A DNA stretch of 19,749 nucleotides from Bacillota bacterium. GTDB taxonomy: Bacteria; Bacillota_G; SHA-98; UBA4971. The notes below the pieces were generated by a model. That model ran no database searches. It was not told where the DNA came from and was given only the letters and a program-made list of their open reading frames with translations. The DNA is taken from NCBI GenBank assembly GCA_012512055.1, contig JAAZEW010000233.1:1-19749 (forward strand). The letters are read 5' to 3'. The translations under genes were made by a program, and so were the position numbers. This document shows, in pieces, positions 7,067 to 14,820 of the stretch (its first letter is position 1; each line of letters starts with the position of its first letter).

Positions 7067-7924
7067 TCAAGCCTGGCTTACCGGGTAGAGCGCGATTCCT
7101 ATAGAGCCCGGCCCGCTGTGAGAACCAATCCCGGCGCCGAGTGGACAGATGAGTATCTCCTCGAAATTGAGCAATGCCCGGAGAGCCAGCTTCAGTGATT
7201 CGCCTCGCCCAGGCTCAACTGCGTGCACTACTGCTCCGCGTATCGCATGCCCTTTCGGCATTGCCTCCGCTGCTACTTCCGCAAGGCGCATCAAGGCCTT
7301 GTCTCTGGATGCCCGGAGCTTCTCTATGGGCTCGACTATTCCGTTTGCAATAGCCATTATAGGACGGATAGAGAGCAAGGTTCCGAGAAAAGCCGTGGCC
7401 TTTCCAATCCGGCCGTTTTTCATCATGTATTCAAATGTGTCTACAGTGAAAAAGAGCCGGAGCGTGTGTTTTACTGCCTCAATCCTGTCTACGATTTCTT
7501 GTGCTGTGATATCAAGCTTTGAAAGACGGGCTGCTTCAATAGCGAGAAGGCCGGTCCCGGCAGAGACCGAGTTGCTGTCTATGATATGGATATTACTGCA
7601 TCCTATAGCGTTTGCTGCTATATTTGCAGATTGATATGTGCCTGACAATTTGCCTGACATGTGGATTGACACTATACCGTCTGATTTCTCCATGAGTTCC
7701 CTGTAGACTGTCTCGAACTCATGCGGAGCGGGTTGTGATGTTTTTGGCATGATTTTGCAGGAGGCCAGTTTGCTGTAGAACTCCTTGCTGGAGAGGTCAA
7801 CTCCTTCTCTATATGTTTCGTCTGCGAACTGAATATGAAGTGGGACTACCCTAATGTTGTTTTCTTCATATACATTGTCAGGCAGGTCTGCAGTAGAATC
7901 TGTCACCACGGCTATCCTCGCCAT
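7067..7924 (-). CDS. degV: DegV family fatty-acid-binding protein
   Basis: A 285-residue cytosolic DegV-family protein. Members bind a fatty acid and, in Bacillota, some act as FakB subunits that present it to a fatty-acid kinase. Visible motifs are VTDSTADLP at 7-15, REGVDLS near 39-45, the lipid-binding-loop signature TSQPAPHEF at 62-70, HMSGKLSGTYQSA from 86, and a GPGSIGI segment near the C-terminus. The length is normal and no key region is missing. The ATG at 7924 has GAGGAGGG about 11 nt upstream. It is convergent with livF and appears monocistronic. No kinase partner (FakA) is in view, so the FakB role is only a family-level inference. Confidence 0.93.
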   Translation of the reverse strand: MARIAVVTDSTADLPDNVYEENNIRVVPLHIQFADETYREGVDLSSKEFYSKLASCKIMPKTSQPAPHEFETVYRELMEKSDGIVSIHMSGKLSGTYQSANIAANAIGCSNIHIIDSNSVSAGTGLLAIEAARLSKLDITAQEIVDRIEAVKHTLRLFFTVDTFEYMMKNGRIGKATAFLGTLLSIRPIMAIANGIVEPIEKLRASRDKALMRLAEVAAEAMPKGHAIRGAVVHAVEPGRGESLKLALRALLNFEEILICPLGAGIGSHSGPGSIGIALYPVSQA

Positions 7925-7960
7925 AAGCTATTGTCCCTCCTCGGATATGGATTGCATGGC

Positions 7961-8010
7961 CCACCGGCAGCGATATCATCACTTTGGGCCACCGACAGTG
8001 ATATTGTCAC
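7961..8010. repeat. Two-copy degenerate tandem repeat, 28-bp period
   Basis: The 22-bp stretch at 7961-7982 (starting CCACCGGCAGCGATAT) recurs at 7989-8010 (CCACCGACAGTGATAT) with four differences. It lies immediately upstream of degV, where the degV promoter and 5' leader would be expected. Confidence 0.55.
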
Positions 8011-8048
8011 CCAGCCTTTCGGCTCCTTTGCAGTGTATGCATAGCGCA

Positions 8049-8086
8049 GGCCGGCAGGATGAATTCCGGCCGGCAGCATGAATTCC
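8049..8086. repeat. 19-bp tandem duplication
   Basis: GGCCGGCAGGATGAATTCC (8049-8067) is followed at once by the same 19 bases with a single G-to-C change (8068-8086). It is non-coding and upstream of degV. It looks like a recent slippage duplication. Confidence 0.65.
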
Positions 8087-8132
8087 AAATGTGATGCACA
8101 AATCACGAAGCTCATATCACGCAACTAGAATA

Positions 8133-8158
8133 TACCACAATTCACAGGTGCTGTGGTA
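8133..8158. repeat. Inverted repeat TACCACA-12-TGTGGTA
   Basis: A perfect 7-bp inverted repeat with a 12-bp spacer upstream of degV. On the minus strand it overlaps a TATATT sequence that could be a -10 element, although no convincing -35 at normal spacing was found. It may be an operator. Confidence 0.35.
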
Positions 8159-8202
8159 ACTTATGCCATATTTTAGGTACCATCGCAGGGGCTGTGTTAG
8201 GT

Positions 8203-8327
8203 TTTCGACCACTTTTCTTAAAACGCTGTTCTAATTTCTACCACCGTTTTCGATTTTCGTATCAAAAAGCCGGCAAGTGGTTGGTTTCGACCACCCCCAA
8301 CGGCGGAAGTGTCCGCCTTTCGACCAC
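8203..8327. repeat. Four direct copies of TTTC(G/T)ACCAC
   Basis: TTTCGACCAC occurs at 8203, 8285 and 8318, and TTTCTACCAC at 8235. The spacings of 32, 50 and 33 bp are mostly near three helical turns. A GGCGGA-AGTG-TCCGCC hairpin (8302-8317) lies directly before the fourth copy. A TTGACA box follows 9 bp after the last copy. They look like binding sites for a regulator; no known consensus was recognised. Confidence 0.5.
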
Positions 8328-8336
8328 ATTTTGGGG

Positions 8337-8365
8337 TTGACAATTCTTGTCGCTTGGCGGGTAAT
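8337..8365 (+). promoter_or_regulatory. Possible rightward promoter after the TTTCGACCAC sites
   Basis: A perfect TTGACA (8337-8342) is followed after 17 bp by GGTAAT (8360-8365), a weak -10. The nearest rightward gene is tRNA-Gly at 8503. The weak -10 could fit activation from the upstream repeats. There is no long reading frame with a ribosome binding site between here and the tRNA. Confidence 0.35.
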
Positions 8366-8435
8366 GCTGTTCGTTCCGGACTGGTACAGGGTGATATCGT
8401 CAGCAGGGCGCCCCCTGGGAATTTTGGGCGGCTTA

Positions 8436-8476
8436 TTGCAATACATGCCTCAATGTGCTAGACTGTCTCTAGCACA
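8436..8476 (+). promoter_or_regulatory. Putative tRNA-Gly promoter overlapping a perfect inverted repeat
   Basis: TTGCAA (8436-8441), a 17-bp spacer and TAGACT (8459-8464) form a moderate sigma-A-type promoter 38 bp before the tRNA. TGTGCTAGA (8454-8462) and TCTAGCACA (8468-8476) form a perfect 9-bp inverted repeat around CTGTC that covers the -10 and start region. It could be an operator or a hairpin in the 5' end of the precursor. Confidence 0.45.
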
Positions 8477-8502
8477 GAATCCACAAAAAAGTCTCAATCC
8501 GG

Positions 8503-8577
8503 GCGGAAGTGGCTCAGTGGTAGAGCATCGCCTTGCCAAGGCGAGGGTCGCGGGTTCGAATCCCGTCTTCCGCTCCA
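8503..8577 (+). tRNA. tRNA-Gly (anticodon GCC)
   Basis: The cloverleaf is complete. Acceptor GCGGAAG pairs with CTTCCGC, the D-arm is GCTCAGTGGTAGAGC, the anticodon stem-loop is TCGCC-TTGCCAA-GGCGA with GCC, and the T-arm is GCGGG-TTCGAAT-CCCGT. Discriminator T is followed by an encoded CCA. Seven T follow directly (8578-8584) and probably end transcription. Confidence 0.97.
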
Positions 8578-8636
8578 TTTTTTTGCCTAATGGCCCATTC
8601 ATTGGTTAAGGTTAAGGCAGGGCGGTGAGGCTTCTG

Positions 8637-9506
8637 CTATGCTTGAATCTTCGGATCCAGGATGTCTCGCAGTGCATCTCCTATTAGGTTCCAAGCAAGG
8701 ACAAACAGGACTATGGCAGCCCCCGGGTAGATCACGGTATACCAATACTTGAGCGGTTCACCTGGGGCGCCAAGCAGCCAATTCCGCGCAAAGCTTATCA
8801 TCTGGCCCCAGTCGGCATATCCTTCCGGCGCGCCGAGCCCTAGGAAACTTAAGCCTGCAGCAGTCACCACAACAGACCCTAAGTCCATGGAAGCGCTGAT
8901 GAGCACCGGGAAAATGGTGTTGGGCAGAATATGCCTTATGATGATCTTGATATCGCTGACTCCGGCAGCCTTCGCCGCTAAGACAAATTCCTCTTGCTTC
9001 ACCTGAAGAATGTTGCCGCGAAGCAGCCTGGCGTAGTTCATCCACCAGAAACACACCATTGCTATCATGACTTTATCAAGGCCTTTACCCAGAACGCAGG
9101 TGATGACTACTGCAGCGATCAGGAAAGGGAAGCTTAGGAAAACGTCTACCACCCTCATGATGATTTCATCAGTTCGCCCGCCGATATACGCTGAGGCTGC
9201 TCCGACTACTATGCCAATGGCGCAGCTTGATCCAACTACCACGAGCCCGACGAAGAAGGCAGTTCTCGCACCCCATACAACCCCGTAGAATATGTCGTGT
9301 TGACCTTGCGTAAGGCCGAAGGGATGCTCCTTGGAAGGGGGCGTGGGCTCTATCTGCCACCCGTACCTGGGGATGCGATAGGGTTCATGCTTATGTCTCT
9401 CCGGAGTAGTCGCAATCACCGGGGCAAGAAGAGCCACAATGATAAAGAAAATGAGTAAGGCGAATCCGAAGAGAGACAGAGGATTCCTGAGAAGTTTCTT
9501 CATCAT
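8637..9506 (-). CDS. dppC: Dipeptide/oligopeptide ABC transporter permease, DppC/OppC type
   Basis: A membrane permease of 289 residues and the last gene of the leftward peptide-transport operon. It has the DppC layout: a short basic N-terminus (MMKKLLRNPLSLFG), a first membrane helix, and an external loop with HPFGLTQGQHDIFYGVVWGAR (the usual HxFGTDxxGRDxxSRxxxGxR region, modified). Several further helices follow, with the EAA coupling loop FVLAAKAAGVSDIKIIIRHILPN and the C-terminal AWNLIGDALRDILDP. Two ATGs are adjacent (9506 and 9503) and the ribosome binding site (AAGGCGGTG) is distant and weak. It starts 21 bp after dppB and forms the channel with it. Confidence 0.93.
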   Translation of the reverse strand: MMKKLLRNPLSLFGFALLIFFIIVALLAPVIATTPERHKHEPYRIPRYGWQIEPTPPSKEHPFGLTQGQHDIFYGVVWGARTAFFVGLVVVGSSCAIGIVVGAASAYIGGRTDEIIMRVVDVFLSFPFLIAAVVITCVLGKGLDKVMIAMVCFWWMNYARLLRGNILQVKQEEFVLAAKAAGVSDIKIIIRHILPNTIFPVLISASMDLGSVVVTAAGLSFLGLGAPEGYADWGQMISFARNWLLGAPGEPLKYWYTVIYPGAAIVLFVLAWNLIGDALRDILDPKIQA

Positions 9507-9527
9507 ACCGTGCAGGTCACCGCCTTC

Positions 9528-10559
9528 TTAGTCTAATCTGACGCGAGGGTCAATAATGGCGTATAGGATATCCACTACCAGATTGGATACAACCAGGATA
9601 AGACCGTAAAACATGGTTGTTCCAAGGACACATGTATAGTCCAACTGTTGAGCTGCAGTCGCTGTTAAGAGGCCAACGCCTTTGTAGTCGAATACAGTCT
9701 CCGTGATCGTAAGTCCTCCCAGCATTCCGAGGACCATGAATCCTGCAACCGTAGCCACGGGAATCATGGCGTTTCTCCTGACGTGCCGTCCGATAACAAT
9801 GTTTTCAGGAAGGCCTTTAGCCCGCGCAGTCCTAACATAGTCTTTGTTGAGCACATCGAGCATGCTCGACCTGGTGATCCTAAGGATAAAAGCCCACCAT
9901 AAATAGGATAAGCTAATCGTAGGCGCAATGAGATGCCTAATGGCGTCCCAGAACACGGCCCATTCTCCGTTTAGGATGGCGTCCACTGTATTCATCCCCG
10001 TGTACCGAACGAAATCCTTTGACAAGACTATCATGTCTGCCCAGGTGGAAAGCCTACCAGGGGGGAACCATCCTAGCACCCCATAGAAGTACATGAGGAG
10101 AATTATGCCAAAGACGAACGACGGGAGTGACCAACCGATTATTGCAAAGACACGTGTTCCGTGGTCCAGCGCACTGTTGTGGTGTATCGCTGAGATTGAG
10201 CCCAGCCATATTCCCCCGAGCACAACCGGGATTATCGCGAAAACTGTGAGCTCCAGTGTCGCAGGGAATCTGGCTTTAATTGCATCCGCTACGTGCATGT
10301 TGGCTGACCGTGAGTAACCGAGATTGCCTCGGGCGATATTGCTAATCCACCGGAAGTACTTTATATGGGAAGGATCGTCTAGGTGGTATTTCTTCACAAG
10401 GTCATCCAGGCTCTGGTTCTTTAGCTCATCCGGGGACTTGATGTACGAACTTACAAGCTGATATGGGGATAGAAACGACATCGCAATGAATATGAACAAT
10501 GTCACCCCAAACAGAACCAGCGGAAGAAATAAGAGTCTTCTCCCTATGTAACTTAACAT
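9528..10559 (-). CDS. dppB: Dipeptide/oligopeptide ABC transporter permease, DppB/OppB type
   Basis: A membrane permease of 343 residues from the ATG at 10559, chosen because AAGGGGA lies 8 nt upstream and the protein then opens MLSYIGRRLLFLPLVLFGV, the standard DppB start. A TTG at 10595 in frame would add 12 atypical residues and run into the intergenic hairpin. The family features are SPYQLV, a long periplasmic region, the coupling loop YVRTARAKGLPENIVIGRHVRRN, ITETVFDYKGVGLL and the C-terminal DILYAIIDPRVRLD. It pairs with DppC. Confidence 0.93.
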   Translation of the reverse strand: MLSYIGRRLLFLPLVLFGVTLFIFIAMSFLSPYQLVSSYIKSPDELKNQSLDDLVKKYHLDDPSHIKYFRWISNIARGNLGYSRSANMHVADAIKARFPATLELTVFAIIPVVLGGIWLGSISAIHHNSALDHGTRVFAIIGWSLPSFVFGIILLMYFYGVLGWFPPGRLSTWADMIVLSKDFVRYTGMNTVDAILNGEWAVFWDAIRHLIAPTISLSYLWWAFILRITRSSMLDVLNKDYVRTARAKGLPENIVIGRHVRRNAMIPVATVAGFMVLGMLGGLTITETVFDYKGVGLLTATAAQQLDYTCVLGTTMFYGLILVVSNLVVDILYAIIDPRVRLD

Positions 10560-10585
10560 AAAACCATTCCCCTTATGTAGCGCCC

Positions 10586-10619
10586 GAGGGGGCAACCGGA
10601 TTGCGAAGTTGCCCCCCTC
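10586..10619 (-). promoter_or_regulatory. Stem-loop between dppA and dppB
   Basis: GAGGGGGCAAC (10586-10596) is complementary to GTTGCCCCC(C)TC (10608-10619), giving an 11-bp GC-rich stem with one extra C. It begins 24 nt after the dppA stop and ends 26 nt before the dppB start. There is no T-tract. It is likely to limit read-through or protect the dppA message. Confidence 0.6.
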
Positions 10620-10643
10620 CGGAGCGATTACGCTACTTTGATT

Positions 10644-12476
10644 CTATTTGGCTTCCTTCCAGATTTCATAGAAGTCGTAGTTTGCGCTGTTTGCCGGATT
10701 ATAGACATATCCCTTTACCCAGTCTCTGTGGACTCTGATGTCTTCCGGGTCCACGTAGTACATAGAAAGGGCTAAGTCGTACGCCTTCTTCTGAAGTGTC
10801 TTGTATGCCTCAGCGCGGACTGTATCGTCAGTGGTTGCGATGCCTTTGGCAATCAGGTCGTCAAATTCCCGTTTGGCGAGATCAGCCATGGCTTCACCGC
10901 AGTAACCCGCGAAAGCCCCTGCTGAGTGCATGTATGGGAATATGAAGTTGTGGGCGTCAGGGAAGTCCATATGCCAGCCGATGAAGAACACAGGCAGGGC
11001 TGACGCTCTCAGCTTGTCAAGGTATGTTGACCACTGAACACCTTGGACATCAACTTTGAATTTGGGATTCAGAGATTCGATGCCTGCTTCGAGAATTTCA
11101 GCCGCGGTTTTTCTGTTGTCGTTTCCGGTATTATAGAGGATTGTCAACTTGAATCCTACATTCCACAGTCTGCCGTCAAAGGCAGCCTTGAATTCCTCTT
11201 CCGCCTTCTTGAGATCAAGGGAGTACCAATCCAAAGACTTGTCGCAGAAAGGTAGAATCGCAGGAATCGGTCCGTGAGGTTTAGCGCCCAGCCCAAGTGC
11301 TACCTTGTCTATGTAGGCATCATAATCAAAAGAATAGCAGAACGCTTTCCTCACGTGGATGTCGTTGAAGAAGCCGGGAGGCACGCCTTTGCCGTCCAGA
11401 AGGCCGCTTCCCACTATGTCCTCATTGCCTGCAACCGGAATAGTGTAGTTGAACAGAAGCGCAGTATTGGTAATGGAAGGCAGGTGATCAAGGACTGTAA
11501 CCCCGGGAAGCGCTCTTACCTGATCCAAGTACATGGGCGGAACCTGGATGGCGTCTGCCTCTCCCGTTTGGAGCATGAGTTTGCGTGTATTGAACTCTGA
11601 GATGTACTTGATGAACGCTGTCTTAAGCTTCGCAGGCCCTTGCCAGTAATCGTCATGGCGTTCGAACACAACCTGCGCTGCGCTGTGATCCCATGTAACC
11701 AGCTTGAAAGCGCCGGTGCCCATGGCTTTCTCGTACAGGGCCATACTTTCTTTTGGAGGATCGTACCACTTCAGCCACGTGTCAGGCTTGCCGTCCCAGG
11801 CGCCGTTCTCGATCATCCACTTCTTGTTCAAGATTGAGCTCCAGCTTGCTCCTTTAGCAAGGATCTGCATGAAGGGAGGATAGGGAGTGGCAAGCCGGAA
11901 GACTACATAGTCTCCTTCAACTTCCACTGATTTGTCGATTGCGTCATATATCTTGACAACGAGATTCTTGTCCAGTTTCTGCATATCATCGATGGACTCG
12001 AGGTTTCCGATCTTGCATGCCAGATCTTTTAGGGTCTGAACCCCGAAAAGAGGCTCGAAGAACATCCAGCATGGCCCGCCGGAAGGGTCCGCCAACATGG
12101 CGCGCTCAAATGAGTACTCCACGTCTTCAGGAGTCATCACAGCGCCGTTGTGGAACTTGACACCTTTACGAATGGGGAACTTCACTGTTCTGCCGTCTTG
12201 AGACAGAAGGCCGTTGGCGACTGACGGGACTTCTGTGGACAGCATTGGCATCAGCGTGTCTACTCCGCCTTTCCCGTAAGCAACGAGGTTATCGTATAGC
12301 TGATGCAGAAGCTCGCCGCTTGCCGTGTCGTAAGCATACGCAGGATCGAGCGTGTCCGGATCTCCAAAGCTTACGTAGACAAAGGTGTTAGGATCAGTTG
12401 TCTGGGCGAAAACGGCATAACCGAAGGTCACCAACGTGAGCGCCGTCAAAACCACTGTGAAAACCTTGGATTTCAT
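10644..12476 (-). CDS. dppA: Dipeptide/oligopeptide ABC transporter substrate-binding protein (SBP_bac_5 family)
   Basis: A peptide-binding protein of 610 residues from the ATG at 12476, which has AAAGGAGG 8 nt upstream; the frame extends to 12509 but without a ribosome binding site. The leader MKSKVFTVVLTALTLV ends at AVFA before QTT (residue 24) and lacks a lipobox cysteine. SBP_bac_5 features are DPDTLDPAYAYD, an LYDNLVAY motif, and the pair KFPIRKGVKFHNG and MTPEDVEYSFERAM. It is longer than E. coli DppA (about 535 residues), with extra sequence in the first third. It should bind short peptides and deliver them to DppBC; the ligand is unknown. Confidence 0.93.
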   Translation of the reverse strand: MKSKVFTVVLTALTLVTFGYAVFAQTTDPNTFVYVSFGDPDTLDPAYAYDTASGELLHQLYDNLVAYGKGGVDTLMPMLSTEVPSVANGLLSQDGRTVKFPIRKGVKFHNGAVMTPEDVEYSFERAMLADPSGGPCWMFFEPLFGVQTLKDLACKIGNLESIDDMQKLDKNLVVKIYDAIDKSVEVEGDYVVFRLATPYPPFMQILAKGASWSSILNKKWMIENGAWDGKPDTWLKWYDPPKESMALYEKAMGTGAFKLVTWDHSAAQVVFERHDDYWQGPAKLKTAFIKYISEFNTRKLMLQTGEADAIQVPPMYLDQVRALPGVTVLDHLPSITNTALLFNYTIPVAGNEDIVGSGLLDGKGVPPGFFNDIHVRKAFCYSFDYDAYIDKVALGLGAKPHGPIPAILPFCDKSLDWYSLDLKKAEEEFKAAFDGRLWNVGFKLTILYNTGNDNRKTAAEILEAGIESLNPKFKVDVQGVQWSTYLDKLRASALPVFFIGWHMDFPDAHNFIFPYMHSAGAFAGYCGEAMADLAKREFDDLIAKGIATTDDTVRAEAYKTLQKKAYDLALSMYYVDPEDIRVHRDWVKGYVYNPANSANYDFYEIWKEAK

Positions 12477-12545
12477 GTTTTCAGCCTCCTTTATCCTTAC
12501 TAGGCTCAAATTCCCGAATTCCGAAAGACCACACTCTAAAGGCTA

Positions 12546-13589
12546 TCACCTCCCGTTTTCCATGGGAATGCCGGCGAGTTTGAGTTCATCTTTAAAGTGG
12601 CACGCAACAAAATGGCCTATGCCGTCCAGTGATTCTAAGGCCGGCTCTTCGTGGCAGCATATATCCTGTCTAAATCTGCACCTTGGATGAAAATGACATC
12701 CTTCCGGCGGATTTGCCGGGCTCGGAACGTCTCCCTCCAGGACCACTTGCTCGTACTGAAAGTCGGGATCAGGCACAGGTATGGCCGAGAAAAGGGCTTC
12801 TGTGTATGGGTGCTTGGGCTCTTCAAACAGCAGTCGCACATCAGCCATTTCTACGATCTTGCCGAGGTACATCACAGCGACTCTGTCACTCACGTGCTGG
12901 ACCACTGAAAGATCATGGGCGATGAAAAGATATGTGAGTCCGAACTGCTGCTGCAGGTCCTCAAGGAGGTTCAGCACTTGTGCCTGGATTGAGACGTCTA
13001 AGGCAGAGACAGGCTCGTCGCATATGATAAGGGACGGATTGAGCGCCAGGGCCCTGGCAATTCCGATTCTCTGCCTTTGTCCGCCGCTGAATTCGTGAGG
13101 ATATCTTCGCATGTGATGGTGTCCTAATCCTACAGCAGCAAGGAGAGCTTCCACCCGTTCGTACCGGGCACTTCGATTCTTCAGTCCTTGTGCTTCAAGG
13201 GGTTCACCGACTATGTCCGCCACTCTCATCCTGGGACTCAAGGACGAGTAGGGGTCTTGGAATATAACCTGCATCTCGCGGCGGAGTCCCGAAATGGTGC
13301 TTCTCGACACGTCCGTCCAAGTCCCGTTCGAGTTGAACCTGATTTTGCCGTCGGTCGGTTCCTCCAAATGTAGCACACACTTGCCTGTTGTGGTTTTCCC
13401 GCATCCGCTTTCACCCACAAGCTCTAAGGTTTCACCTTTGCGTATAAAGAAGTCAACACCGTCCACAGCCTTGATCCAGCCTACGGGACGCCTGAAAACT
13501 CCGCCGAGGATAGGGAAGTACTTTCTCAAGCCTCTTACATCCAAGAGGATGTCGTCTGGGGCTTCTCCGTCATGGTTTTGTCTATGCAT
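12546..13589 (-). CDS. dppF: Dipeptide/oligopeptide ABC transporter ATP-binding protein, DppF/OppF type
   Basis: A 347-residue ATPase. The N-terminus reads [20 protein letters not shown], Walker [10 protein letters not shown] is at 59-67, the Q-loop is [14 protein letters not shown], the signature [15 protein letters not shown], Walker [15 protein letters not shown] and the H-loop FIAHDLS. The C-terminal oligo_HPY region has the cysteine-rich CHFHPRCRF ... CC pattern typical of this group. Its ATG overlaps the end of the upstream dppD by 8 bp (ATGCATAG), indicating translational coupling. It works as a pair with DppD. Confidence 0.95.
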   Translation of the reverse strand: MHRQNHDGEAPDDILLDVRGLRKYFPILGGVFRRPVGWIKAVDGVDFFIRKGETLELVGESGCGKTTTGKCVLHLEEPTDGKIRFNSNGTWTDVSRSTISGLRREMQVIFQDPYSSLSPRMRVADIVGEPLEAQGLKNRSARYERVEALLAAVGLGHHHMRRYPHEFSGGQRQRIGIARALALNPSLIICDEPVSALDVSIQAQVLNLLEDLQQQFGLTYLFIAHDLSVVQHVSDRVAVMYLGKIVEMADVRLLFEEPKHPYTEALFSAIPVPDPDFQYEQVVLEGDVPSPANPPEGCHFHPRCRFRQDICCHEEPALESLDGIGHFVACHFKDELKLAGIPMENGR

Positions 13590-14619
13590 ATAACCAGCAC
13601 CTCACTGAGTGTCCATCTGCCAGTTCAACGACAGGTGGGTTTTCCAGGCATTCCTTTCTGAATCGCGGACATCTTGGCCCGAAGGCGCAGCCTTCAGGGA
13701 TTTTCAAGGAATCCGGCACCATACCCTCAATGGGCACGAGTCTCCTTCTCCGCCCTCCCATCCTGGGGATAGAGTTGAGAAGTCCTACAGTGTAGGGGTG
13801 AGCCGGTTCGTGAAACAGCGTATGGGTGTCTGTATGTTCAATGATCTTCCCCATATACATTACTGCGATGTCATCACACATCTTGCTGACGACACCCAGG
13901 TTATGCGTGATTATGATTATTGCCATCTGGTATTGATCCTGGAGTTTTCTCATGAGGTCCAGGATTTGTGCTTGTATGGTGACATCCAGGGCGGTCGTGG
14001 GTTCGTCCGCGATAAGGAGTGCAGGATTGCATGACAAGGCCATTGCAATCATAGCCCTCTGGCGCATCCCACCGCTCATCTGGTGGGGAAATTCCTTTAC
14101 TCTCTGTGACGGGCTGGGAATACCTACTCTGTCCAGAAGGTCTGTGGCAATTTCCAAGGCCTGTGTTATCGAGACTTTCTGATGGGTGACGATTGCTTCT
14201 GCAATCTGAAAACCGACAGTGTATACAGGGTTGAGGGATGTCATCGGTTCCTGGAATATCATAGCTACCTCATTTCCGCGTATGCTTCGCATTACGGGGC
14301 TTTGCGGGTGCTCGGCTGCTATGTCAATGAAGTCTCTCTCCCCGTCTCGATAGTAGAGGATTTCACCTGACGTAATTCTACCTCTCGGCCCCGGGACCAG
14401 TTGCATGATGGAGAGTGCGGTCACGCTCTTTCCGCAACCACTTTCACCCACCAGCCCCAAGACCTGTGTCCTTTTGACATCAAAGGATACTCCGTCAACT
14501 GCACGGACAATGCCTTCATCAAAAATGAACTGGGTGTGGAGATTCTTAACGTCAAGAAGGAGGTCTTCCGTGCATTCGACATCCAGGGCATTGGGTTTTA
14601 CGCTTTGTGTTAGGCTCAT
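13582..14619 (-). CDS. dppD: Dipeptide/oligopeptide ABC transporter ATP-binding protein, DppD/OppD type
   Basis: A 345-residue ATPase and the first gene of the D-F-A-B-C operon. It contains [16 protein letters not shown], Walker [11 protein letters not shown]-loop [14 protein letters not shown], the stretch [10 protein letters not shown] before the signature [15 protein letters not shown], Walker [15 protein letters not shown], and H-loop IITHNLG (Asn follows His, as in many DppD proteins). The C-terminal cysteine pattern is [10 protein letters not shown] ... C. The ATG at 14619 has AAAGGGG 12 nt upstream, slightly far, with ATCTC-AC-GAGAT in between. It is a useful intact reference for the broken paralogue at 18418-19575. 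Confidence 0.95.
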   Translation of the reverse strand: MSLTQSVKPNALDVECTEDLLLDVKNLHTQFIFDEGIVRAVDGVSFDVKRTQVLGLVGESGCGKSVTALSIMQLVPGPRGRITSGEILYYRDGERDFIDIAAEHPQSPVMRSIRGNEVAMIFQEPMTSLNPVYTVGFQIAEAIVTHQKVSITQALEIATDLLDRVGIPSPSQRVKEFPHQMSGGMRQRAMIAMALSCNPALLIADEPTTALDVTIQAQILDLMRKLQDQYQMAIIIITHNLGVVSKMCDDIAVMYMGKIIEHTDTHTLFHEPAHPYTVGLLNSIPRMGGRRRRLVPIEGMVPDSLKIPEGCAFGPRCPRFRKECLENPPVVELADGHSVRCWLYA

Positions 14620-14709
14620 CTCGTGAGATAACCCCTTTCACTCCTGCATAAACTCGTATGACTTGGACTCCGGAGGCAGCGTGAATTTCACACATTTTCC
14701 CCAAGTATC

Positions 14710-14739
14710 ATTATGAAGGGAGCCGATAACGGTTCACAA
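14710..14739 (-). promoter_or_regulatory. Putative promoter of the dppDFABC operon
   Basis: On the minus strand TTGTGA (14734-14739) and CATAAT (14710-14715) are separated by 18 bp, about 90 bp upstream of dppD. An imperfect inverted repeat (AGCCAATAG ... CTATTTTGCT, 14741-14763) lies just upstream of the -35 and could be a regulator site. Confidence 0.4.
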
Positions 14740-14786
14740 GAGCCAATAGGATGCTATTTTGCTTTGTTGTTGGATCCAGGGTAGTC

Positions 14787-14819
14787 CTTGGCATTGGCAT
14801 TCGGTCCGCCATTGCCAAG
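14787..14819. repeat. Inverted repeat in the dppD-mocR intergenic region
   Basis: CTTGGCATTGGC (14787-14798) and GCCATTGCCAAG (14808-14819) pair in 11 of 12 positions around a 9-nt centre. It lies between the divergent dpp operon and the MocR gene, where a shared operator is expected. Confidence 0.5.
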
Positions 14820-14820
14820 A

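Noticed and set aside
6648..7070. Leftward 140-residue frame after degV
   Set aside because: Half of it is antisense to livF, and the rest shows no recognisable motif or ribosome binding site.
8203..8327. CRISPR array
   Set aside because: The repeats are only 10 bp, the spacers are unequal, and no cas gene is nearby.
8277..8609. Rightward 110-residue frame ending GSVVEHRLAKARVAGSNPV
   Set aside because: It reads through tRNA-Gly and its upstream hairpins; this is another typical tRNA-derived artefact.
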